A stretch of DNA of 35,196 nt from DTJG01 sp964532995. Its GTDB lineage: Bacteria > Ratteibacteria > UBA8468 > B48-G9 > DTJG01. The position numbers were made by a program, and so were the translations under genes. The stretch covers positions 1 to 35,196 of the forward strand of contig CAZHJN010000021.1 of assembly GCA_964532995.1 (NCBI GenBank), written 5' to 3'. Under the pieces are notes generated by a model. It was not told the DNA's origin, ran no database searches, and saw only the letters and a list, made by a program, of their open reading frames with translations. This document shows positions 15,576 through 23,763 of the stretch, piece by piece. Position 1 is the first letter of the stretch. Every line of letters starts with the position of its first letter.

Positions 15576-16754
15576 TTAATACCTTATCTGAACCTGTGAG
15601 AACCATTCATTACTGTTGGTCGCTATTTTACCACCCTTGTCATCATTTCTCCATCTGTAGTTTGTGCTGAACTTCACGTTCTTACCGAAATAATAGTTTA
15701 AGCCGGCTGTAAATATGCTCTGCGTATCATTGGATGTTTTTGTGTTTGGATCGTACACTTCGTATTTGAAGACAGGTTCAATTGAGTGTTCATTGGAAAT
15801 GGGAAAATTGTAAGCACATTGAACAAAGTATCCATCACTTTTTGTTTTTGTTGTGCCTTTTTCAATCTCCTGGGTTAAAAATTCTGCAAGCGTTTTGAGG
15901 TTTTTATACTGATACTTCAACATAATATCTGTTCTTATTCTATCTTCCTTATTCGCTCCGGTGTTCTGCTGTCCTGTTTGATACGCTGTACCAAATTTCA
16001 ATCCAGAAAGAGCATTGCTGGAGTTCGCCCATGGTGCAAAAACAATCCTTCCAACCCAGTCCTTCGAATCATTATCATCAGATTTGTTTCCTCCTGTACC
16101 ATTTACAAAGGCGACCCCATAATAAATCCTTTTGTCAAGAAAATTTCCATCTATCATTATACCCCTGTCATATTCTGATGACATGCTGGTGACAGGCAAT
16201 GACCTTTCAATAGTATCAATAGCAGAAGATGAAATAAGGTATTCTTCAGAATAAGGTATTTTAAATTGTCCGATTGTTATATTTGCCTGCGGGAAATGTG
16301 TGAATTTTAAAAAGGCGTCTGTGAGAAGGTCATTATTCTTTCCCTTCAGCAGATCAAACTCTACCTTATAAGCAACATTATCAATCGCATTACCCGAAAC
16401 ACCAAGCCTTACTCTTTTCATTAAAAATTCATCAAATTTACCTTTATAGTCGTAGATGTCATACCTTGCCTGAACATAACCACCAAGTTTCATATTCTTC
16501 GCTGCAGCTGTTTTTACTAAACCCTTTTCTGCTTCCTGTTTCTGTTTTTTGGATATATTTTCAACAGCAGCCAGAATTTCATTACTCTCTTCTTTTGTTA
16601 TTGTCCCTTTTTCCACAAGAAGATTAAGCAAAATATACATCTCTTCCTTTCCTGCTTTTGCCTGAGGAGTCAGAACAAATGAACCAAAAATTAACATCAG
16701 GCAAACAAACCACCACTTCAATTTCATTTTTCTGAGCATTCTGCTCACCGCCAT
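15576..16754 (-). CDS. Phosphate-selective porin (OprO/OprP-like)
   Basis: The 392-residue protein is predicted to be an outer-membrane beta-barrel that lets phosphate reach PstS. It begins with a signal peptide (hydrophobic WWFVCLMLIFGSFVL, cleavage near AKA-G). A short helical segment of about 40 residues (LLNLLVEKGTITKEESNEIL...) follows, possibly a coiled coil. The barrel consists of alternating strands such as GGYVQARYDIYDY and VRLGVSGNAIDNVAYKVEFDL, and the C-terminus EWFSQVQIRY ends in an aromatic residue, as BAM substrates do. The family match is to phosphate-selective porin O/P. Its ATG follows AAGGAGGT. Five phased TTAA repeats upstream look like a Pho-box array, supporting phosphate-starvation control. 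Anion specificity is inferred from family and location. Confidence 0.88.
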   Translation of the reverse strand: MAVSRMLRKMKLKWWFVCLMLIFGSFVLTPQAKAGKEEMYILLNLLVEKGTITKEESNEILAAVENISKKQKQEAEKGLVKTAAAKNMKLGGYVQARYDIYDYKGKFDEFLMKRVRLGVSGNAIDNVAYKVEFDLLKGKNNDLLTDAFLKFTHFPQANITIGQFKIPYSEEYLISSSAIDTIERSLPVTSMSSEYDRGIMIDGNFLDKRIYYGVAFVNGTGGNKSDDNDSKDWVGRIVFAPWANSSNALSGLKFGTAYQTGQQNTGANKEDRIRTDIMLKYQYKNLKTLAEFLTQEIEKGTTKTKSDGYFVQCAYNFPISNEHSIEPVFKYEVYDPNTKTSNDTQSIFTAGLNYYFGKNVKFSTNYRWRNDDKGGKIATNSNEWFSQVQIRY

Positions 16755-16796
16755 ACTTACCTCCTTTTTGTAAAGATAAAAAATTTTTCTGCAGAT

Positions 16797-16862
16797 ATAG
16801 TATGGCGGTTTTTTAAGGATTGATTAAAGAATCTGTTAAGATTTGGTTAAAAACCGGGTTAA
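16797..16862 (-). promoter_or_regulatory. Pho-box array and -10 element upstream of the phosphate porin
   Basis: Reading toward the porin gene, TTAAC, TTAAC, TTAAC, TTAAT and TTAAA occur at 16858-16862, 16846-16850, 16835-16839, 16823-16827 and 16812-16816, with steps of 12, 11, 12 and 11 bp. After a further 9 nt comes TACTAT (16797-16802), a likely -10. Direct repeats one helical turn apart, with the last near the -35 position, are the layout of PhoB/PhoP activation sites. The first unit overlaps the phoR stop codon. Confidence 0.75.
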
Positions 16863-18571
16863 ACAGGAAGAGTTATTATGAATTTTGTTCCTTTGCCCGG
16901 GGTACTTTCAACTTCTATGTTTCCATTATGCAGCGATACTATACTTTTCACAATTGAAAGTCCTAATCCGGTACCTCCTGTATGTCTGGACCTTGCTTTA
17001 TCCGCCACATAAAATTTTTCAAAAATTCTGGAAAGGTGTTGTTTTTCAATACCGATACCTGTATCGGCTACCTGTATCTTAATGGCTTTTGTTTCCTTCT
17101 GATAATCCAGAGAGATTTCAATCTTTCCCCTTTCAGTAAATCTTATGGCATTATCCACAAGGTTAATAAGCATCTGTTCAAGCCTGAATTCATTACCTTT
17201 TATCAATGGAACAACTTTGTCTTTAAACTGTAAGGCTAAACCTTTATCAGTTGCTTTTTTTTCAAAAAGTAAAACTACGTTTTTAACAACTTTACTGATG
17301 TCCACATCCTGTATATCAACCTTTACATCTGTTTTTTCCAGCTGTGAAAGAGTGATAAGGTCTTCAAGTATTCCTGCCATTCTTTCTGTATTATGCGCTA
17401 CGATATCAATATACTTTCTTTTTTCTGAATCTGTGATTTCTTCCTTCAATGTTTCAATATAACCCTTTATTGCGGTGAGAGGTGTTTTTAATTCGTGGGA
17501 TACAGCGGTCAAAAATTCTTTTCTTCTTTCCTCAATGTTTTTTATCTGTGTTATGTCAACAAGTATCAGCAAGATTTCTTTATTTTCATTCAGAAGAATT
17601 GACCTACACAAAAAATAGTTATCTTTTATTCTCACTTCCCGTTCCAATTTTTCTTTATCTTCAATTGTTTCTTTTATCAGTCTGTTTATTTCAAAATGTT
17701 TAATCTTTTCCCACCATAATCCCTGTTTTTTTTCTATTTCAAGTAATGCGCCGAAAGGTGCATTGTATGTATTTATATCTCCTTCAACATTCAGGATCGC
17801 AACCGGAAAATCCATGGTATTGATGAACTGTTTAAGTGCACCGGCAACAAATTTTTCTTTTTCTTCAAGTTGAGATGTTCTTGAAGCAAAATCGATTATG
17901 TTTTTCATTATTTCCCCAATTTCATCTTTTCTTTTTGGAATGGAATCCCCGGTTTGTTTTCTGTATCGAAGGTTTTCAGTAAGCACCAGGATTTCTTTTA
18001 CCGGAGAATACAGCAGACGTGAAAAAATAAGAGAAAACATCAACCCTGTTAAAAGCAAAACCCATGAAATTCTTGCAAAATTTCTTTTTCCATCGCTGAT
18101 TATTCCAGAAACATCATCTGCATGAAGACTGCCTCTTATTACGGAATTACCGCTTTTTTTTGCATAATATACCATGTATGTTTCTAACGTCGGGCTCCAC
18201 CTTATGGACTTGCCATAACCATTTTCAACAGCCTGTCTGAATTCAGGTCTATCTGAATGATTTTCTATAAATGATGGATCTTTTTCTGAGTCCATAATAA
18301 CCGTGCCGTTGAGTGATATAATGGTTATTCTGACATCAGTCTTTTTAGTGACCTGGTAGATGTATTCTTCAAATTTTTTTTGTTTTTCAGCGCTATAGAA
18401 ATTCTGACTTGCTGTTTCAACCGTGTCGACAACATCTTGTATGTTTTCAGAGATAATTTGCATTTGCTGATTTTTTAATATTTTGATTGTGATGAAATAA
18501 CTGAACACCAGGAAGAAAAAGATCAGAGCAAGATAACCGGAAAAAATCTTAAGAAAAAATCTGTTTTTCAT
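16859..18571 (-). CDS. phoR: Phosphate-sensing histidine kinase PhoR
   Basis: This 570-residue sensor kinase phosphorylates PhoB. Layout: membrane helix about 10-30, a periplasmic sensor of about 135 residues, a second helix about 168-186, a HAMP linker, and a PAS-like domain about 240-345. HisKA has the phospho-accepting His359 in AVSHELKTPLTAIKG. The ATPase domain has an N box (LVDNAIRF), G1 (DTGIGIEKQHLSRIFEKFY) and G2 (GGTGLGLSIVKS). The long periplasmic domain is larger than the nearly absent one of E. coli PhoR and closer to the Bacillus-type layout. The ATG overlaps the phoB stop by 4 nt (ATGA). The PhoR name rests on its place between phoB and a Pho-box-controlled porin, pst and phoU set, while the kinase class is certain. 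Confidence 0.92.
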   Translation of the reverse strand: MKNRFFLKIFSGYLALIFFFLVFSYFITIKILKNQQMQIISENIQDVVDTVETASQNFYSAEKQKKFEEYIYQVTKKTDVRITIISLNGTVIMDSEKDPSFIENHSDRPEFRQAVENGYGKSIRWSPTLETYMVYYAKKSGNSVIRGSLHADDVSGIISDGKRNFARISWVLLLTGLMFSLIFSRLLYSPVKEILVLTENLRYRKQTGDSIPKRKDEIGEIMKNIIDFASRTSQLEEKEKFVAGALKQFINTMDFPVAILNVEGDINTYNAPFGALLEIEKKQGLWWEKIKHFEINRLIKETIEDKEKLEREVRIKDNYFLCRSILLNENKEILLILVDITQIKNIEERRKEFLTAVSHELKTPLTAIKGYIETLKEEITDSEKRKYIDIVAHNTERMAGILEDLITLSQLEKTDVKVDIQDVDISKVVKNVVLLFEKKATDKGLALQFKDKVVPLIKGNEFRLEQMLINLVDNAIRFTERGKIEISLDYQKETKAIKIQVADTGIGIEKQHLSRIFEKFYVADKARSRHTGGTGLGLSIVKSIVSLHNGNIEVESTPGKGTKFIITLPV

Positions 18572-19254
18572 TCTTCAATTATTTTATACCCCACACCCCG
18601 AACATTCTTTATAAACTTGCCTGCTTCACCGAGTTTTTCTCTGAGTTTTTTAATGTGCACATCAATTGTCCTATCAATAACTGCTTTTTCACCCTGCCAG
18701 AGTGTGTCAAGTATTTTTTCTCTCGGGAAAACCCATCCCTTTTTACTCAGAAGAATTTTGAGGATATTGAATTCTGTGGTGGTCAGATGCACCTTTTTAT
18801 TTTTCACATATACCTCATATTTTTCAAGGTCAACGGGTAAGACTTTACCAATCTCATAAGTTTTTCTTTCCTGTGAGGAATCATATCTTTTCAAAATGTT
18901 TTTTACCCTTGCAACAAGTTCCCTTGGAGAAAAGGGTTTTGTAACATAGTCATCCGCGCCCAGTTCAAGTCCAATAATTTTATCTGATTCCTCTGATTTT
19001 GCGGTTAAAATTATTATCGGTACAGATCTGAAAAGGATTTCTGATTTCATATATTTACAAATTTCAATCCCATCAATATCGGGTAACATCAGATCAAGGA
19101 TAATCAAATCTGGTTTCTTCTTTTTCAGAAAGTCAAGAAAATCATTTCCTTTTGAAAATTCAACCACAATAAAACCTGATTTTCTAAAGTGAAGAGCAAT
19201 CAGTTCTGATATGTCCCGTTCATCCTCAATGATGAAAACAGTTTTTCCATTCAT
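18568..19254 (-). CDS. phoB: Phosphate regulon response regulator PhoB
   Basis: This 228-residue OmpR/PhoB-class regulator has a receiver domain (1-120) with acidic pair Asp11/Glu12, phospho-accepting Asp54 in LIILDLMLPDIDG, the switch Thr in ILTAKS, and Lys in VTKPFSPREL. A winged-helix DNA-binding domain follows (about 130-228: VHLTTTEFNILKILLSKKG, RTIDVHIKKLREKLG, VRGVGYKI). It should bind direct repeats phased near 11 bp, and such an array lies downstream of phoR. The ATG has no ribosome-binding site. A TATAAT ends 6 nt before it, so the transcript may be leaderless. Assignment as PhoB rather than another OmpR-class regulator rests on the linked phoR, pst and phoU genes. Confidence 0.93.
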   Translation of the reverse strand: MNGKTVFIIEDERDISELIALHFRKSGFIVVEFSKGNDFLDFLKKKKPDLIILDLMLPDIDGIEICKYMKSEILFRSVPIIILTAKSEESDKIIGLELGADDYVTKPFSPRELVARVKNILKRYDSSQERKTYEIGKVLPVDLEKYEVYVKNKKVHLTTTEFNILKILLSKKGWVFPREKILDTLWQGEKAVIDRTIDVHIKKLREKLGEAGKFIKNVRGVGYKIIEE

Positions 19255-19260
19255 ATTTTT

Positions 19261-19290
19261 ATTATATCTCTTTGTGGGGACTTAATGAAA
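19261..19290 (-). promoter_or_regulatory. Putative phoB promoter (leaderless)
   Basis: On the minus strand TTTCAT (19285-19290) lies 18 bp from TATAAT (19261-19266), which ends 6 nt before the phoB ATG. No Shine-Dalgarno site fits between. The -35 is a weak match, but the -10 is perfect. Confidence 0.55.
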
Positions 19291-19300
19291 TTGTTGCAAC
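19286..19300. repeat. Shared motif TGAAATT-GTTGCAAC, copy 1 (phoB promoter)
   Basis: Plus-strand TGAAATTGTTGCAAC contains the 8-bp palindrome GTTGCAAC at 19293-19300. The same motif with one extra T occurs at 33381-33396. Here the palindrome lies 2 bp upstream of the putative phoB -35. It may be an operator or chance, as only two copies are seen. Confidence 0.4.
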
Positions 19301-19320
19301 AAAAGCAAAAAGAAAATAGA

Positions 19321-20400
19321 TTACTCAATATGGAAGTTCTTTTTCTGAAAAAGCTCTGTGCACGCATCCACAACTTTTTCATCAAAGAGTATCGCTTTAT
19401 GCTGCTGTATTTCAGAAATTACCTGGTTGAGGGTTTTTGCTTTTCGGTAGGGTTTATGGGACAGCATAGCTTCAAAAACATCAGCAACAGCAAGGATACG
19501 CGCTTCAAATATAATTTTTTCTTTTGTTATACCATGCGGATATCCGGAACCATCCAGTCTTTCGTGATGCTGAAGGACTATTTCAGCCACAGGCCATGGA
19601 AATTCCACCTTTTTAAGTATTTCGTATCCGGCTCCTGGATGAGATTTTACAAGGTTATATTCATGTAAGTTCAGTTTGCCGGGTTTACTTAAAATCTCAG
19701 CAGGTATAACAATTTTTCCTAAATCATGAAGAAGTCCTGAGATGAGAATTCCTTCAACCTTTTCTGATTCCATGCCGAGATTGATTGCTATTGCCTGAGC
19801 AATCTGAGCGACCCGTCTTTCATGACCTGCTGTAAAAGGATCTCTTTTCTCTATGGTTTCTGCAAGTGCATCAACTGTTCCATGAAATGCTTTTTTAAGT
19901 TTTGTATGGCTTTCTGTCAGATTTTCTTCTGTTTCTTTGAGATAGGTTATATTCCTCAAGATTACAAGGATTTTAAAAGACTGTTCTGTACCGTTAAATA
20001 CAGGCTGTATTGTGATTTCATACCAGTTCCTGTCAATACTTATTATTTCTATTGATCTAACCGGCGCTTTTTTTATTTTTGAAATATGCCTTCTTACTAT
20101 GCCAGCAAGATCTATATTAATGTTAAAATCATCCAGTTTCTGCCAGATAATCTCCTGATAGGGTCTGTTCAGAACCTCAGCCATTGAGGCATTGCATCTT
20201 ATTATTTTTAAATCTTTGTCAAGAAGGAAGATTGGTTCAGGAATTGCATCAAAAATTGTTCGCCATTGCTGGGCGGATTCAAAAAATGCTGCGGCAGGTG
20301 ATTTTTTCAGATTTTCAATTTCACGATATAGAGTATCTATCTTTTTTTGAAGAAGTTCGACTTCTTTAGACGGCATTTTATTCTTATTATTGTCTGTCAA
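19321..20400 (-). CDS. PAS-HD-GYP domain protein (probable cyclic-di-GMP phosphodiesterase)
   Basis: The 359-residue cytoplasmic protein has an N-terminal coiled coil (about 10-33), a PAS domain (about 43-160, WRTIFDAIPEPIFLLDKDLKIIRCN) and an HD-GYP domain (about 170-345). The metal-binding HD pair is His235/Asp236 in LLHDLGK, HH lies at 278-279, and the GYP signature is GSGYPHG at 285-290. HD-GYP proteins with an intact signature usually hydrolyse cyclic di-GMP. There are no membrane helices, so any signal is sensed in the cytoplasm. I chose the TTG at 20400 because AAGGGGA lies 7 nt upstream, while the in-frame ATG at 20376 has no ribosome-binding site. It sits 39 nt after the HTH-receiver gene and 66 nt before phoB, so the three regulators may be partly co-transcribed. 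Confidence 0.9.
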   Translation of the reverse strand: MTDNNKNKMPSKEVELLQKKIDTLYREIENLKKSPAAAFFESAQQWRTIFDAIPEPIFLLDKDLKIIRCNASMAEVLNRPYQEIIWQKLDDFNINIDLAGIVRRHISKIKKAPVRSIEIISIDRNWYEITIQPVFNGTEQSFKILVILRNITYLKETEENLTESHTKLKKAFHGTVDALAETIEKRDPFTAGHERRVAQIAQAIAINLGMESEKVEGILISGLLHDLGKIVIPAEILSKPGKLNLHEYNLVKSHPGAGYEILKKVEFPWPVAEIVLQHHERLDGSGYPHGITKEKIIFEARILAVADVFEAMLSHKPYRKAKTLNQVISEIQQHKAILFDEKVVDACTELFQKKNFHIE

Positions 20401-20439
20401 TTTAATCCCCTTGCCGATTTAAAAGTATTTTAAGACATA

Positions 20440-21027
20440 TTATGTTTTGATTCCTGAGAGTTCCTTTACCTGTTCTGCCAGCTCACGATAATCAAATGGT
20501 TTTAATACACAGAGGTTTGCTCCCTTAGCTTTTATTTTCTCGATATTCTCTTTTGTTCCATATCCTGTTATGACTATGATCTTTGTGTGTTTTGTAATCG
20601 GGTCAGATTTTATTTTTTCAACTATTTCAAATCCATCCATGCCCGGCATCACGATATCTATTATCGCAATGTCAGGTTTGAAAGTGGCCATGAGTCTGCC
20701 CGCATCAAAACTGTTTGTTGTTCCATAAACATCAAAAACAGGGCTGGATTTTTTAAGAAAAATAACCAGGGTTTTCACAATATGGGGTTCGTCATCAACA
20801 ACAAGAATTTTTATTTTTCTCCCGCCCGGCGCCGGTTGTTCAGAATCACTTTGTTGTGGCTGTAAAAATTTTTTGATATTCTCTTTAGGTATTCGGTAAT
20901 GACCGCCTGCGGTTTTTATAGCATCAATCCTGCCATTCAATACCCACTTAAAAATGGTTACTCTTGAACAGTGCAAAATCTTTGCCACCTGGCCCGTTGT
21001 CAGATATTCCTGATCTGTATCTAACAT
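20440..21027 (-). CDS. DNA-binding/receiver fusion protein (excisionase-type HTH plus response-regulator domain)
   Basis: The 195-residue protein joins an N-terminal MerR/excisionase-type helix-turn-helix (YLTTGQVAKILHCSRVTIFKW through GGHYRIP, about 8-55), a proline/glutamine linker and a C-terminal receiver domain (about 72-190). The receiver looks active: Asp78/Asp79 acidic pair, phospho-accepting Asp114 in AIIDIVMPGMDG, Thr144 and Lys166 in VLKPFDY. Most response regulators carry the receiver first, so the order here is reversed. No partner kinase is adjacent, while an HD-GYP gene follows by 39 nt. The target and signal are unknown. The ATG at 21027 has a modest AAGG site and a good promoter upstream. 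Confidence 0.88.
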   Translation of the reverse strand: MLDTDQEYLTTGQVAKILHCSRVTIFKWVLNGRIDAIKTAGGHYRIPKENIKKFLQPQQSDSEQPAPGGRKIKILVVDDEPHIVKTLVIFLKKSSPVFDVYGTTNSFDAGRLMATFKPDIAIIDIVMPGMDGFEIVEKIKSDPITKHTKIIVITGYGTKENIEKIKAKGANLCVLKPFDYRELAEQVKELSGIKT

Positions 21028-21044
21028 TTTTAACCTTTTTTACA

Positions 21045-21072
21045 ATTTTAACATTATCATTTGTTCTGTCAA
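21045..21072 (-). promoter_or_regulatory. Promoter of the HTH-receiver gene
   Basis: On the minus strand a consensus TTGACA (21067-21072) is 16 bp from TAAAAT (21045-21050). The predicted start leaves a leader of about 10 nt before the ATG at 21027. It diverges from the EF-G-like promoter. Confidence 0.65.
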
Positions 21073-21131
21073 ATCAAGAAAAATTGCAGGCGATATATTT
21101 TCATTCTCTGGCATCAATTTTTATTTTTCTG

Positions 21132-21140
21132 TGGTATAAT
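21132..21140 (+). promoter_or_regulatory. Extended -10 promoter of the EF-G-like operon
   Basis: TGGTATAAT forms an extended -10 with a perfect hexamer at 21135-21140. The -35 region is poor. The predicted leader is about 40 nt and ends in a GGAGGA ribosome-binding site, so this gene is not leaderless. It could drive the genes to 32674. Confidence 0.65.
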
Positions 21141-21186
21141 AATAAAAACTAAATTTTAAAGTTCGGTTAGGTACGGAGGAACATCA

Positions 21187-23196
21187 ATGGGTTCTATTTT
21201 TAATTTTGGTCTTTTCGGTCATAGCAGGTCCGGCAAAACAATTCTTGCAGAGGCAATGCTTTTCAAGGCGGGAGCAATTGATAGGATGGGGGATATAAAT
21301 CAGGGTAATACCACAATGGATTATGAGGAAGAGGAAAAACGGAGATTGATGAGCACAAATCTTGCTGTTGCAAACTTTCAGTGGAAGAAATCAACCTGTT
21401 ATGTTGTGGATGCTCCCGGTTATATGGATTTTATAGGTGAGCAGATTTCAGCTGTTGAAGCAGTGGATGCCGGCATTATAAACATTGCTGCTGACAGTGG
21501 TGTTGAAGTTGGAACAGAAAAAGCCTGGCAGCTTCTTCAGGAGAAGAAATTACCTGTTATTGTTTTTGTAAATAAGCTTGATTCAGAACATGCAGATTTT
21601 CAGTCAATATTAAAGCAGATTAACGACTGGTTGGGCAAGAAGGCGGTCTGTGTTGTTGCACCTCTGTTTTCTGATAATAAACTTCAATCGGTTGTCAATC
21701 TTCTTGATTCCTCAAATCAAAAAAAGCCAGAATTTCAAATTTTTGTTCAGAATCTTCTTGATTCTATCGCTGAAATAGATGATAAGTTGATGGAAAAATA
21801 TCTTAATGGAGAGGAACTCACTTCTGAAGAAATCATTTCTTCTCTTCGCAAGGGAATTATGAACGGATCAATAATTCCCGTATGTTGTGGTTCAGGCTTA
21901 AACCAGATGGGAATTGATCATTTGCTTGATTTTATTATAAACTACTTACCCGGTTCTGAAATGTCTGAAATAAAAGCCAAAAATCAAAAGGGCGAAGATA
22001 TTAATGTGCAGAGAACTACTTCTGCTTCTGTTTCAGGTATTGTTTTCAAAACCTATAATGATCCTTTTATGGGAAGGATTTCCTATTTGAAAATCCGTTC
22101 CGGAACTTTAGTTTCAAACACAAACTTTTATAATGCGAGTCAGGGATCAAAGGAGAGAGTGGGTCAGTTTTTCAAACTTAAAGGAAAGAAACAGGAACTT
22201 GTGGCAGAAGCAGTTTCAGGTGAGATTGTGGCTGTTGCGAAATTAACAGGTTTTAAAACTTTTGATAGTTTTTCTGATCCTTCGTATCCTGTGATATATC
22301 CGGTGCCATCTTTACCGGAATCAGCGGTTTCTTTTTCTCTTGCGCCCAAGGTAAAAGGTACAGAAGACAAACTCGGTGCAGCAATTTCAAAAATTATGGA
22401 TGAGGATCCAACGATAAAAGTTTTCAGGGACACAGAAACAAATGAAACTATCATTTCAGGTATGGGCGATGTTCATCTTGATGTTGTTATCAACAAGTTC
22501 AAGGAAAAATTTGGCGTGGAAGTACTGAGAGGTACGCCCAAGATTGCTTACAAAGAGACAATTACAACTGCTGCAAGTGCTGAAGGTAAACACAAAAAGC
22601 AAACAGGTGGTAGAGGACAGTACGGACATTGTTTCCTGAAGGTTGAGCCACTTCCAAGAGGAAGCGGATTTGAGTTTGTCGACGAAATTTTTGGCGGAGC
22701 GATTCCGAGGCAGTACATACCATCTGTTGAAAAAGGTGTTAAAGAGGCTATGTCAAAAGGTGTGCTTGCTGGATATCCGATAGTGGATATAAAGGTTACC
22801 GTTTATGATGGTTCATATCATGTGGTTGATTCTTCTGATATTGCGTTTCAGCTTGCAGGAATTCTGGCTCTTCAAAAAGCAGTTCAGGACGCTAAACCTG
22901 TTCTTCTTGAACCCATAATGAATGTGGAAGTATCTGTCCCGCAGGAATTTGTTGGTGATGTTATGGGAACAATAAATGCGAAAAGGGGCAGGGTGCTTGA
23001 AATGACAGCTCACGGAAACAATCAGGTTGTGAAGGCGCTTGTGCCACTGGCAGAGATGTCTAACTATTCAACTGAGTTAAGATCCCTGACCAGTGGTAGA
23101 GGAACATTTGTGATGAGTTTTTTTCACTATGAGGAGGTTCCTCCGCATCTTGCCGAAAAGATTATAGAGACAAAAAAGGTAAAGAAAGAGGATTAG
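21187..23196 (+). CDS. Elongation factor G-like GTPase (EF-G2 type)
   Basis: The 669-residue protein has the five-domain EF-G plan: G domain with P-loop GHSRSGKT (11-18), a DAPGY motif (75-79) where canonical EF-G has DTPGH, and NKLD (129-132). Domain II follows (about 285-370), and domain IV has the HKKQTGGRGQYGHC loop near 465-480, through to the C-terminal EVPPHLAEKII. The catalytic switch-II His is replaced by Tyr79, as in the EF-G-like paralogues of Thermus and other bacteria annotated as elongation factor G-like protein. It is therefore probably not the main translocase, and a second, canonical fusA is expected elsewhere. Its exact cellular role is unsettled. A GGAGGA site precedes the ATG. 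The next gene starts 3 nt after the stop. Confidence 0.93.
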   Translation: MGSIFNFGLFGHSRSGKTILAEAMLFKAGAIDRMGDINQGNTTMDYEEEEKRRLMSTNLAVANFQWKKSTCYVVDAPGYMDFIGEQISAVEAVDAGIINIAADSGVEVGTEKAWQLLQEKKLPVIVFVNKLDSEHADFQSILKQINDWLGKKAVCVVAPLFSDNKLQSVVNLLDSSNQKKPEFQIFVQNLLDSIAEIDDKLMEKYLNGEELTSEEIISSLRKGIMNGSIIPVCCGSGLNQMGIDHLLDFIINYLPGSEMSEIKAKNQKGEDINVQRTTSASVSGIVFKTYNDPFMGRISYLKIRSGTLVSNTNFYNASQGSKERVGQFFKLKGKKQELVAEAVSGEIVAVAKLTGFKTFDSFSDPSYPVIYPVPSLPESAVSFSLAPKVKGTEDKLGAAISKIMDEDPTIKVFRDTETNETIISGMGDVHLDVVINKFKEKFGVEVLRGTPKIAYKETITTAASAEGKHKKQTGGRGQYGHCFLKVEPLPRGSGFEFVDEIFGGAIPRQYIPSVEKGVKEAMSKGVLAGYPIVDIKVTVYDGSYHVVDSSDIAFQLAGILALQKAVQDAKPVLLEPIMNVEVSVPQEFVGDVMGTINAKRGRVLEMTAHGNNQVVKALVPLAEMSNYSTELRSLTSGRGTFVMSFFHYEEVPPHLAEKIIETKKVKKED

Positions 23197-23199
23197 ATA

Positions 23200-23748
23200 A
23201 TGGTAAGAGTAGAGGTTGAAAACATTGTTCTTAATATCACAACCAGTACGCCCATAGTGATTCTCAAAGACAGAAAAACAGGCTCCATACTTCCCATTGT
23301 TATCGGTTTATTTGAAGCACAGGCGATACTTCTTATACTTGAAAAAAAATCCTTTCCAAGGCCACTCACGCATGATCTTTTAAGATCTGTAATAGAAAAA
23401 ATGAAAGGAAAGATTGTCAGGCTTGATATACATTCCTTAAAAGAGAACACTTATTACGCTGATATTATTATTGAAACAGAAACCGGTGTTCAGATTAGAG
23501 TTGATTGCAGACCGAGCGATGGCATTGCGCTTGCTCTGAGATCATCCGCACCGATATTTGCTTCAGAGAATTTGATGGAAGACCCTGATATTGTAAAATA
23601 TTACGCTGGAAAAGAATCTTTACAGACCTCGGTTGCGGATAAACCAATTAACCAGAAAGAAGTGGAGGAATTCAGGAAATATCTAGAACAATTGAATGCC
23701 CAGGATTTCTGGGAAAAATTGAAAGAGGAAACGCAGGAAGAACCGTAA
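23200..23748 (+). CDS. Bifunctional nuclease-domain (DUF151) family protein
   Basis: The 182-residue protein matches the BFN/DUF151 family across residues about 5-135: PIVILKDRKTGSILPIVIGLFEAQAILL, RPLTHDLL, and VDCRPSDGIALALRSSAPIFASENLM. A plant member has been reported to have nuclease activity, but the role in bacteria is not settled. Residues about 145-182 are charged, contain VEEFRKYLEQLNAQDFWEKLKEE, and are probably helical, like the UvrB/UvrC-type tail found in some members. The gene begins 3 nt after the EF-G-like stop and precedes yebC and ruvCAB, so a link to DNA processing is possible but inferred from position only. Confidence 0.88.
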   Translation: MVRVEVENIVLNITTSTPIVILKDRKTGSILPIVIGLFEAQAILLILEKKSFPRPLTHDLLRSVIEKMKGKIVRLDIHSLKENTYYADIIIETETGVQIRVDCRPSDGIALALRSSAPIFASENLMEDPDIVKYYAGKESLQTSVADKPINQKEVEEFRKYLEQLNAQDFWEKLKEETQEEP

Positions 23749-23763
23749 AAGGAGGGATTGAAT

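Noticed and set aside
15553..15606. Upstream start for pstS adding 18 residues
   Set aside because: It would place a non-signal sequence before the signal peptide and run over the ribosome-binding site of the better start.
21028..21186. Small RNA or small ORF in the divergent intergenic region
   Set aside because: The 159 bp are explained by two divergent promoters. I see no stable hairpin with a T-tract and no coding frame with a ribosome-binding site.
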